Assembly (NCBI GenBank): GCA_024709485.1
Contig: JANJWO010000036.1
Location: 86,080-150,079, forward strand
Source: Hydrogenophilaceae bacterium
GTDB lineage: Bacteria; Pseudomonadota; Gammaproteobacteria; Burkholderiales; Thiobacillaceae
Reading direction: 5' to 3'
DNA: 64,000 nt
In this document: positions 18,912 to 25,942 of the stretch, one piece after another
Layout of the letters: each line of letters opens with the position of its first letter
How positions within the stretch are numbered: the stretch's first letter is position 1
Notes under the pieces: model-generated
The model's input: only the letters and a program-made list of their open reading frames with translations
The model's database searches: none
Told to the model about the DNA's origin: nothing
Position numbers and translations under genes: made by a program

Positions 18912-20870
18912 ATGACTCAGAGCCCTGATCAAAACATAGCCCTAGGTGCATTGGCGTGGAGGATTTGCGCAGATGAGAAGCGGGCGCCCGTGCTGCTTGA
19001 CGATCCTGAACAACGGTCAGCTTTGCAGACTGCGCTCACCGATGGTCAGCTCATAGAGGACGATCATGGCATCCGATTTTCGGACGAGCATGCCATGGTG
19101 CTGGCGGCTACAGAATATTTACTAAAGACAGAGGCTGAATACCTTCTAGCCTCACCTCGGGAATGCTTTGAGCGACTACACGAAATCTTCACCCATGAGA
19201 TCGGAAAACAGCACCGTGTGAGCGGGTACGTGCTCGCTGAATTACACAATACCAAGCAGTTTGATGGCTTTGCCTGGGGACGACAGGCCATTGAAGCAGG
19301 CGTTGGCGTTTTCGACGTGCTGCATGTGATGGAAGGCGCTGTTCCACTCTTCAATGCGGCGTGTGCCCAGGATATCTATGATTTCTTTGCCGGGCATTAT
19401 GAACGCGTGAAGAACGATTTGGCAGGCGGCATTCTCTACTTCAAGCTGCCGCCGTGGCTCGCCAGTTTTCCCAAGACTGCAAGAGAGCTGAAGCATATGC
19501 ATGAAGCATCTCCCCAGGAACGCAGTGCCAGCCTGTATGCATGTGCGCTCCATGGGTTGATTCTCCATGACTTTGATGAAGGGCTCGTGCTCGCACTTGA
19601 GGCTGCACGCAGCTCAATACCTATGGTCAGTGGGCCTGCATTGCATTTGCTAGGGTTGGTAGACTATGCCAATCCACCGCATTTCGAAGGGCTCGAACAA
19701 GTCATTGAACTTTGCGCAGAAATCATTCGCACACCTGAACATGCTCAATTCGCGACTGCTGTCCGGACACTGGGCCGCCTTCTTCCTGTGGCAGAGACAC
19801 GGATTTCCCCCCTATTGACCGAGGCGGCACAAACAGAGGCCCCAGAAGTGCTGTACGCGCTTTCTGAGACATTGTTTCACGTGCGGGAGACGCAGTACGA
19901 TCGAGAATGGTTCTGGCCTTTGTTCCTACGTCTGGCTGCCGCGAAAACCGAGCACAAAGGCATCCTGGACAACATCGACATGGTGCTGATGGGCTGGATT
20001 TCCAATCCAGAGCGACAGGATCGGGCCTTGGAGTTCTTGAATTCTTGGATTGCACATCAATCACGCGAAATCATACAAGATGCTGTGTTGGATAAGCTTT
20101 TCGATTCGACAATCCACCAGCTAGAGCAGCAGCCAGCGCTACTCAACCGTGCCGTTACGATGTGGCTGATCCACGACGATATCCGCTATCCGATGGTTGC
20201 CTACAAGGTGATTTCACGTTTGCGTGAGCCGATCGCAAAATCTTTGGCGTTGGATCCAATGATCATTGATACCCTTCAGCCGAACGAGATTCGGTTTCTG
20301 GTCAGGCGGATCCTCGGTTTCATCGTGGGGGATGACGCCCAGATCGCCCTAGTTTTCTCCCTGGTTCGGACTCAAGATGCCAAGACGCGCACACTAAGTC
20401 TTGTAATGGAGGTACTTCGAGACCACACAGGCTACGACTACCCTTACCAGACAATGGATTTCTTGGAGGAGCGTCAAGCTGTGGACAGCGATGAGGACAT
20501 TAAGACGCTTTGCGGGGAAGTGGCCAGGGAGCTGAAGAACCATTTGGCCGCCTTGGATGGCCTTCCGTGGCTGAAGGAACTCGTACCCTCTTCTGCCAAA
20601 ATACATCGCTTTGCCAAGGAACGCAGGAAGCAGATGAGTAAGGCTTTCGACGAGGCGAGCAAGGACTCGATCTGGCGTCAATTGACCTCGCATGTGGTTC
20701 TGAAGGCAGGGCGCCGAACCTTTCAGGCTATCCAGGATCGTTACACTGAACCCATGGAGCTGAAGGGTATCTCCCACAGCGTGGCGTTACCTCGAAGCGA
20801 AATCTCCGACCCGGCGGGCTCTGCCCTCAAACGACACCTCTTTAAGGTAGCAACCAAGGACACGCCATGA
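18912..20870 (+). CDS. Unknown all-helical (HEAT/TPR-like) protein, first gene of a two-gene island
   Basis: A 652-residue protein that I do not recognise. The N-terminal 70 residues (LQTALTDGQLIEDDHGIRFS, then DEHAMVLAATEYLL) resemble the winged-helix region that follows the ATPase core in STAND NTPases. No Walker A or B motif is present anywhere. The remainder is a long run of amphipathic helices. There is no signal peptide or membrane helix. No good ribosome-binding site precedes ATG 18912. Its GC content is clearly lower than the neighbours, a sign of transfer. Its last four bases overlap the next gene (ATGA). It could be the C-terminal part of a once longer NTPase or a genuine partner subunit. 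Confidence 0.7.
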   Translation: MTQSPDQNIALGALAWRICADEKRAPVLLDDPEQRSALQTALTDGQLIEDDHGIRFSDEHAMVLAATEYLLKTEAEYLLASPRECFERLHEIFTHEIGKQHRVSGYVLAELHNTKQFDGFAWGRQAIEAGVGVFDVLHVMEGAVPLFNAACAQDIYDFFAGHYERVKNDLAGGILYFKLPPWLASFPKTARELKHMHEASPQERSASLYACALHGLILHDFDEGLVLALEAARSSIPMVSGPALHLLGLVDYANPPHFEGLEQVIELCAEIIRTPEHAQFATAVRTLGRLLPVAETRISPLLTEAAQTEAPEVLYALSETLFHVRETQYDREWFWPLFLRLAAAKTEHKGILDNIDMVLMGWISNPERQDRALEFLNSWIAHQSREIIQDAVLDKLFDSTIHQLEQQPALLNRAVTMWLIHDDIRYPMVAYKVISRLREPIAKSLALDPMIIDTLQPNEIRFLVRRILGFIVGDDAQIALVFSLVRTQDAKTRTLSLVMEVLRDHTGYDYPYQTMDFLEERQAVDSDEDIKTLCGEVARELKNHLAALDGLPWLKELVPSSAKIHRFAKERRKQMSKAFDEASKDSIWRQLTSHVVLKAGRRTFQAIQDRYTEPMELKGISHSVALPRSEISDPAGSALKRHLFKVATKDTP

Positions 20871-22627
20871 AGCTAGTCCTTGTCGAATATCTTAGGATGC
20901 TCAGGGAATCTGGCGAGTTTGACATCCTCCTGCCAGATTTGCTGTTGGCGATGAATATCACCCCCATCAGTAAGCCACAGAAAGGCACACGGCAAGCAGG
21001 GGTCGATCTAGCCGCTGTCGGCCTAGACGACTTGGGCGTCAGGACATTGTGGTTATTCGTCCTCAAGCGAGGTGATCTCGGTCGGCGGGACTGGGACACT
21101 GGTCAGCAGGCTGTCAGGCAATCGCTGGATGAGATCAAAGACGTTTACCTTCGCAGCAATGTGGCACCCGAACATCTCACACTCCCAGTTCGGATCGTGG
21201 TTGCGACGACGGGTGATTTCAAGCAGGACTTCGAGCAGCAGCGTGCGGGCTACGCTGCCTCCAACACCACACCCAGTCTTAGTTACGCTTTCTGGAATGG
21301 CGACTCCATCGCCACAAAGATGGAAGAGTACCTTCTTAATGAATATGCTCTTCCAGAGGCTGCAAGGTCGGAATTGCGTAGGGCGCTTGCCCTAGTGGGA
21401 GAGCCTGATTATGAACTCGGGCACTTCTATACACTGCTCAAGATACTCCTCGACTGGGTCAAGGAAGGGGAAAAGAAGAAAGAAAAGCCGGAAAAGGAAT
21501 GCTTGCGAGACATCCGCACGGTCAGCCTAGCGCTAGGAATACTCTGCCGCTGGGCTGCGCAGGACGGCAATTTGAAAAGTGCCATGATCGCTTGCGAGCG
21601 GTCACTTCTATGGACTTGGAACGCGTTACGTCAGCGAGGTCTTACCCAGGACCAAAACATGGTAGCCGCCTATACGCGACTCATTGCTATCTACCTCAAC
21701 ACAACCACCGAGTACTTCAATAGAGTTCAGGCTCACCTACATACACAGGATGCATTCGCGCGCTATCACAGAGAGTCCGCACTTCTCACTGAGCGCGTGT
21801 TTGAGGAGATCGGCCTCCTCGCCACAATGGGGCTAGCACACTACCTGTGGGGTGTCGCCACCAAGAATAAAGAACGCATAGAGGGTGCAAAGGTTGTGGC
21901 AGAAGGCTTGGTGTCTCTCCTTCATACCCACGGTGTAACCAGATCCCCTTGCTACGATGGGCAATCCATCGAAATCGCTCTCGCGCTGTCGTTTTTCTTC
22001 CTTTCCGAGGAGATTGATGAGATCAAGGCCTGGCTCCGGGAATTGGTAGGCCGAATGGTATTTGGATTCCGGAAAGGCCAGTGGTTTCCTATTTCGACCG
22101 ACTCCTTCGACGATCTGGTCGATCTGGAGCTTGGAAACGCTGATTTCGCGAAACTGACTGAGACGTCGTGGATGGTGCCTTTGATCGGTGAGTGGATGGC
22201 CGTGCTTAATGACGATGAAGGTTATTCTCGGTTGGTGAGTTTGAATGAAACACTCAAGGACACCACCTTTCAGGTTTGGTATCCGGACGACAAGACGGCG
22301 GAGGTTCTGTATGCCGGTCCCGCGCTTGAAACTGGCATTACGGAAGCACCCATAGTACTGCCCCCGACTGCTGAAGAAATGCGTGCCAGAATTTTGAAGA
22401 TTCGTACGGAATCTCCAGCGAAATCACAGTTAGTCACGTCAGCCAAGCAGGCAGGGATAGGATGGTTAGACTTCATCGCTAGTCGTCACTTCCGTACGCC
22501 GCCTGACCCGGCTTTTTGGCAGTCCCTGGAGAAGGGGGCTCAGGCAGCCAGCCAAACTAACGTCGTTTCCGACCGCTCAGGAGCCGTGAGCGGACACACC
22601 AGCCTAGCTGGGCCGAAGTCGGCTTAG
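20867..22627 (+). CDS. Unknown protein with PD-(D/E)XK nuclease-like N-terminus, second gene of the island
   Basis: A 586-residue protein. The N-terminal 110 residues read like a restriction-endonuclease fold: helix MKLVLVEYLRMLRESGEFD, then QAGVDLAAVGL with a candidate metal-binding Asp, then LWLFVLKRGDLGRRDW with the candidate catalytic Lys. The acidic residue normally two positions before that Lys is Val, so catalysis is uncertain. Residues about 170-480 are helical, with a very charged linker (KEGEKKKEKPEKE). The C-terminus is polar. It overlaps the upstream gene by 4 bp, so the two products are likely made together in fixed ratio. A defence role is inference from domain type and atypical composition. 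Confidence 0.65.
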   Translation: MKLVLVEYLRMLRESGEFDILLPDLLLAMNITPISKPQKGTRQAGVDLAAVGLDDLGVRTLWLFVLKRGDLGRRDWDTGQQAVRQSLDEIKDVYLRSNVAPEHLTLPVRIVVATTGDFKQDFEQQRAGYAASNTTPSLSYAFWNGDSIATKMEEYLLNEYALPEAARSELRRALALVGEPDYELGHFYTLLKILLDWVKEGEKKKEKPEKECLRDIRTVSLALGILCRWAAQDGNLKSAMIACERSLLWTWNALRQRGLTQDQNMVAAYTRLIAIYLNTTTEYFNRVQAHLHTQDAFARYHRESALLTERVFEEIGLLATMGLAHYLWGVATKNKERIEGAKVVAEGLVSLLHTHGVTRSPCYDGQSIEIALALSFFFLSEEIDEIKAWLRELVGRMVFGFRKGQWFPISTDSFDDLVDLELGNADFAKLTETSWMVPLIGEWMAVLNDDEGYSRLVSLNETLKDTTFQVWYPDDKTAEVLYAGPALETGITEAPIVLPPTAEEMRARILKIRTESPAKSQLVTSAKQAGIGWLDFIASRHFRTPPDPAFWQSLEKGAQAASQTNVVSDRSGAVSGHTSLAGPKSA

Positions 22628-22663
22628 GCCGAGAAGCGGACCTCATCATTTGCGAGGCTGAAT

Positions 22664-22721
22664 GCCGGCTTCGGGTCGCTTCCAGACATACTCCGCCCAC
22701 ACCAAAACCCTTGAAGCCGGC
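22664..22721. repeat. Inverted repeat after the island
   Basis: GCCGGCTTC at 22664-22672 is matched by GAAGCCGGC at 22713-22721, with partial extension inside the arms. It lies 36 bp past the second island gene, where GC content returns to the chromosomal level. It may be a terminator without a T-tract or a remnant of the island boundary. Confidence 0.35.
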
Positions 22722-22783
22722 CATTACTACACCCTGTCCGCTCTAGCTGGCACGACCCAGCGCGGCCTCGGCTCGAAAACCAA

Positions 22784-23071
22784 CTACGGCTGCAGGTTGT
22801 AAACCTCAAAAGCCGTTTCCTGCGGAGGGCCGGCGAATCCGCCCGGCACGCCTGCTTGAAGCTTGGGCAGCAGGACATTGTCGCGGAAGTTTTCCCAGTT
22901 CTCCTTGGATTCGTGGATGGCCACAATGGTCCATCCGCCGGCAGAGGGGCCGGCGGCGTGATAAATCTGCCCTTTCGGCAATTCCTTGCGGCTGGGATGC
23001 ACGGCCCCCAGTGACGCTTCGTACTGTTCCCTGGTGCCGTTGGCGAAAAAATGAACGATGCCGTATGCCAT
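22784..23071 (-). CDS. Small protein, possible antibiotic-biosynthesis-monooxygenase-like (dimeric alpha/beta barrel) fold
   Basis: A 95-residue protein with a clear TAGGAGA ribosome-binding site before ATG 23071. It starts MAYGIVHFFANGTREQYEAS and contains GGWTIVAIHESKENWENFRD. The alternating strand-helix pattern and conserved-looking central Trp/His resemble small ABM/EthD-type ferredoxin-like barrels. The function is unknown. It is on the same strand as the SnoaL-like gene upstream, with a 169-bp gap. Confidence 0.6.
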   Translation of the reverse strand: MAYGIVHFFANGTREQYEASLGAVHPSRKELPKGQIYHAAGPSAGGWTIVAIHESKENWENFRDNVLLPKLQAGVPGGFAGPPQETAFEVYNLQP

Positions 23072-23240
23072 GGCGGTCTCCTATTGGCCGTCAATGATTT
23101 TGGTTGCCAGGATTGGCCAGGCAGCCTGGGCCATGCAGACAGCCGCACGCCGTCTTCCGATGGCCCGTGTCCTGGCCGGGCGGGCGAAGCCGCGATTCAA
23201 ACCGGCGACAGCGGCTTGGTGCTCTCGCGCAGGCAAGCGC

Positions 23241-23693
23241 CTAGTGCGCCCGCTCCGGGCTGGCAAATGCGTAGGGGCGCGCAACATGGATAAGCCAGTG
23301 CCCGCCCTTCTTCTTCATCAGGCCGGCGATGTGGACCTTCATCTGCGGCATTGCCGCGCCATTTCGATCGAGCGCGTGGTCGATGGTCATCTCGCCGTCG
23401 AACCAGGCCAGGTCGCGGGTCAGCGGTTTCGATGTCAGGCTCAGTATCCTGGCGTGCGAATCCCGGAAAGTCGTGGCCTGCTCGTCGGCCAGGATTTTTT
23501 CGATCTCGGCCTTGCCGCTGGCGGCGCGGCCCACCGGGTTGATGAGCGACGCGTCTTCGTCCCAGTACGAGAGCATTTCATTCACGTTGTGCTTGTTCCA
23601 CGCTGCGAAGAATTCATCGAAGGTGTGCAGCATTGCCGCGGTGTCGCCCGAAGCTTTGGCACGGTGTGCCGTGGGGGAAACAGTTGTATGCAT
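23241..23693 (-). CDS. SnoaL/SgcJ-like (NTF2-fold, DUF4440-type) protein
   Basis: A 150-residue protein with the NTF2-like pattern. The N-terminal helix MLHTFDEFFAAWNKHNVNEM is followed by LSYWDEDASLINPVGRAASG (the typical W..D..f.np.G turn), a strand FDGEMTIDHAL and the closing GHWLIHVARPYAF. Such proteins are small cytoplasmic enzymes or ligand binders. No specific role can be assigned. It is divergent from the ECF sigma gene across a 440-bp gap. Confidence 0.65.
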   Translation of the reverse strand: MHTTVSPTAHRAKASGDTAAMLHTFDEFFAAWNKHNVNEMLSYWDEDASLINPVGRAASGKAEIEKILADEQATTFRDSHARILSLTSKPLTRDLAWFDGEMTIDHALDRNGAAMPQMKVHIAGLMKKKGGHWLIHVARPYAFASPERAH

Positions 23694-24133
23694 TTCAGTA
23701 CCTCATCCATCAGAGTTGAAAAACCCGCTTTTGGCCTCTCCCCGATACCTCTATGCATAGATGAAGTTGGCGCAGTTGAATTAAGAAATACTTATGGCGG
23801 TTTGCCGGGCATGGCGGCAAGCAAAAATCACGGAGCGGGGAAATGCACGAGCTTGCCTCGGGCGCGCCATCCGGATGACAATCCGCCGAGGGCCATAAGC
23901 GCGCATCGTGTTGCGCTCACGGCTGCCCCGCCGGCCCGCGCGAGCGGGCGGGCAAAACCACGCCCCCTCTGCGGCAGGGAGCAGCGGCCCCCTTCGGCGG
24001 CGTGCGAAAAAACCGGAACTTTTTTTGCACTGGCCCGTTTAATGCTGAGCGGAAGAGGTTTTATCACCCCCAGGCACTAGCCAGACGTGGGAAGGTTTGC
24101 CCAGAACAGGGCCTTAAATGAGCAGCGTGCCGG
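23694..24133. other. 440-bp intergenic region between the SnoaL-like gene and the ECF sigma gene
   Basis: No credible gene is seen. Its right part holds an ECF-type promoter at 24015-24042, leaving a leader of about 85 bases before the sigma factor. The left part must contain whatever promoter drives the minus-strand SnoaL-like gene, but none is clear. An eight-codon frame at 24118-24144 overlaps the sigma start and is probably fortuitous. Confidence 0.6.
24015..24042 (+). promoter_or_regulatory. ECF-type promoter upstream of the sigma factor (site 1)
   Basis: GGAAC at 24015-24019 and CGTTTAA at 24036-24042 are separated by 16 bp, with a T-run just after the -35 box. The -35 is preceded by AAAAAACC. 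The same elements with identical spacing occur at 25814-25841. GGAAC is the common ECF -35 core. Its position in front of the sigma gene implies positive autoregulation. Confidence 0.8.
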
Positions 24134-24706
24134 ATGAATCATAGCGAATCTTGCTGCAACTGGATGCAGTTGCAGGATCACGAGTGCGTCGCGCTGTTCC
24201 AGGACGGTGAGCAGGATGTTTTTGCGGAACTGGTGCGCCGTTACCAGAACCGCATTTTCCGTTTCCTCCTGCGCATGACGGGTTGTCGCGAAGACGCCCT
24301 GGAGCTGACCCAGGACACGATGATGAAGGCGCTTCGTGCGCTTTCCAGTTGGCGGCCGGACACCGCTTTTTCCACCTGGCTGTTCCGCATCGCCAACAAT
24401 ACCGCCACCGACCGGCTGCGGCGCAAGAAGGTGGTCAAGTACATCCCGCTGGACGAGCACATGGATTTTCCCGATCCGGCGGCGGGGCCGGAAGAGGCGC
24501 TGCAATCCGCGCAACGCACCCGCATCCTCGACGCGGCGTTGCAGCGGCTGCAGAAAGACTACCGTGAGGTGCTGCTGCTGCGGGAAATCGAGGAAATGTC
24601 GTATGCCGAGATCGGCGAAGTGCTCGGATTGCGCGAGGGGACGGTCAAATCCCGCATCGCGCGGGCAAGACAGGCTCTCCTGGATGTCTGTAGAGGCAGG
24701 CTCTGA
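24134..24706 (+). CDS. ECF-family RNA polymerase sigma factor
   Basis: A 190-residue sigma-70 family protein with only regions 2 and 4. Region 2 includes FAELVRRYQNRIFRFLLRMT and DALELTQDTMMKALRALSSW. Region 4 is the helix-turn-helix YREVLLLREIEEMSYAEIGE followed by VLGLREGTVKSRIARARQAL. The start is either ATG 24134 or ATG 24164; neither has a strong ribosome-binding site. A zinc-finger anti-sigma factor follows after 39 bp and a periplasmic sensor after that. Matching promoters in front of itself and of the porin-sox genes make both its likely targets. Confidence 0.92.
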   Translation: MNHSESCCNWMQLQDHECVALFQDGEQDVFAELVRRYQNRIFRFLLRMTGCREDALELTQDTMMKALRALSSWRPDTAFSTWLFRIANNTATDRLRRKKVVKYIPLDEHMDFPDPAAGPEEALQSAQRTRILDAALQRLQKDYREVLLLREIEEMSYAEIGEVLGLREGTVKSRIARARQALLDVCRGRL

Positions 24707-24745
24707 AGCCGATCACACGGAATTTGAAAATCGAGAGGTAGCGAT

Positions 24746-25195
24746 ATGAATAGGCACTGTAGCAGTAACGAGGCGTTGTCCGCCTACCTGGACGGTGAAC
24801 TGGGCGGGAATCGCCGCGCGGAATTCGAGAGACACTTGGCGGCTTGCGCCCTCTGCCAGGAGGCACTGCATAATTTTCAGTGTCTGCGGGCGTGCTTCCA
24901 GTCCCTGCCGCACCAGGAAATAGGCTACGACCTGGCCCCCGCGCTGCTGGCCGGGGCGAAGCCCAGGACCGCACCGACCTGGCGGCACCGCTGCAGCCTG
25001 TGGCAATTGCTGCCGACCTCCTTCGCGGCCGCAGCCACGATTTCGCTGGGCATCTTCCTGGGAACCAGCCTGGTCGGCACGCCCGATGCCGGCGCGGCGA
25101 CCCCGCCCCCGTCCCTGGCCATGTTCGACCTTCTCCCGCCAGGCAGCGTATGCGTTGGCTCCTTTGCGGGCTGCTACCCGGAGGGAAAAATCTGA
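24746..25195 (+). CDS. Membrane-anchored zinc-finger anti-sigma factor
   Basis: A 149-residue protein with an N-terminal ZAS-type finger: the HLAACALC motif gives His30-x3-Cys34-x2-Cys37, with His4/Cys5 available as a further ligand. One transmembrane helix lies at about 90-110. The short C-terminal part is predicted periplasmic and has two cysteines (VCVGSFAGCY). Such proteins hold their ECF sigma factor at the membrane until a signal arrives. The stop shares a base with the next gene (TGATG), so sensor and anti-sigma factor are co-translated. Confidence 0.85.
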   Translation: MNRHCSSNEALSAYLDGELGGNRRAEFERHLAACALCQEALHNFQCLRACFQSLPHQEIGYDLAPALLAGAKPRTAPTWRHRCSLWQLLPTSFAAAATISLGIFLGTSLVGTPDAGAATPPPSLAMFDLLPPGSVCVGSFAGCYPEGKI

Positions 25196-25665
25196 TGAAA
25201 CGTCATTGGCTCTATCTACTCCTGACCCTTTCCCTCCTCCTCAACGTGGGCGTGCTCGGCGCCGTGGGCTACCGGACGTGGCAAAACGGCAACGTCTCCG
25301 GCGCGCAGGGCGAGGCCAAGCCCGACCAGCTGGCGCAGCGCCTCAATCTCAGCGAGGAACAGCGCCGGCAATGGCGGCAGAAAGAGGAAAGATTCCTGCG
25401 GGAAATGCAGGTCGACTGGGAACAAGTCCGCCTCCACCGCGAAAACATGATCCGCCAGATCTTCTCGCCGCAACCGGACATGGCGGCGATCGAAACCGCG
25501 CGTGCGGCAATTTGCCGCATCCAGGAAAAACAGCAGCGCCATGTCATTGCGCAGCTGATGGAAGAGCAGCGCATGCTCGATGCGCAACAGCGGGAGACCC
25601 TCGCCGGGCTGCTGATCCAGCAAAGGCCCGCCGGCTCGCTCGAAGAGCACCTGCACCGCCACTGA
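25195..25665 (+). CDS. Periplasmic heavy-metal-sensor-like protein (CnrX/ZraP/CpxP type)
   Basis: A 156-residue protein with one N-terminal membrane anchor (WLYLLLTLSLLLNVGVLGAV) and a helical periplasmic domain. The domain contains LAQRLNLSEEQRRQWRQKEE and RAAICRIQEKQQRHVIAQLM, the pattern of the Metal_resist/CpxP-like helical hairpin. In CnrYXH of Cupriavidus a protein of this type (CnrX) senses nickel/cobalt and releases the ECF sigma factor through the anti-sigma factor. The gene directly overlaps the anti-sigma gene by one base. The ligand here is unknown; one Cys and several His are present but no obvious metal site. Confidence 0.75.
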   Translation: MKRHWLYLLLTLSLLLNVGVLGAVGYRTWQNGNVSGAQGEAKPDQLAQRLNLSEEQRRQWRQKEERFLREMQVDWEQVRLHRENMIRQIFSPQPDMAAIETARAAICRIQEKQQRHVIAQLMEEQRMLDAQQRETLAGLLIQQRPAGSLEEHLHRH

Positions 25666-25677
25666 GCCCCGGGGTGC

Positions 25678-25699
25678 GCGCCACGCTCCGCCGTGGCGC
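25678..25699. repeat. Hairpin after the sigma operon
   Basis: GCGCCACG and CGTGGCGC form a perfect 8-bp stem with a six-base loop, 12 bp after the sensor stop. There is no T-run, so it may be a weak terminator or RNA-stabilising hairpin separating the sigma operon from the porin promoter. Confidence 0.5.
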
Positions 25700-25813
25700 C
25701 CGTGCCCGTCTCCCCGCCGTCCCACCGCACGCAACCGTCGCCGATTTGCGCTTGCGCAAACGGTCATCGGCTTCCGCGACACCGCAAAAATTTTTCGCTT
25801 CCCGAAAAAAACC

Positions 25814-25841
25814 GGAACATTTTTCCCGCTCCTCCGTTTAA
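25814..25841 (+). promoter_or_regulatory. ECF-type promoter upstream of the porin-sox cluster (site 2)
   Basis: GGAAC at 25814-25818 and CGTTTAA at 25835-25841, spacer 16 bp, preceded by AAAAAACC and followed by ATTTTT. It is essentially the same as site 1 at 24015-24042. It lies about 100 bp before the porin start, placing the porin and probably the downstream sox genes under the ECF sigma factor. Confidence 0.8.
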
Positions 25842-25942
25842 GCAGTTGAAGAGCTTGATGTCTTCTGATCCGCCGTAACCTCCCTCGCGCGTGGCGGCGA
25901 CATCAGTGTCTTCTTCGCCAACAACTATATGAGGAGAACGGA

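Noticed and set aside
24118..24144. Eight-codon leader frame overlapping the ECF sigma start
   Set aside because: No ribosome-binding site or regulatory codon bias; probably fortuitous.
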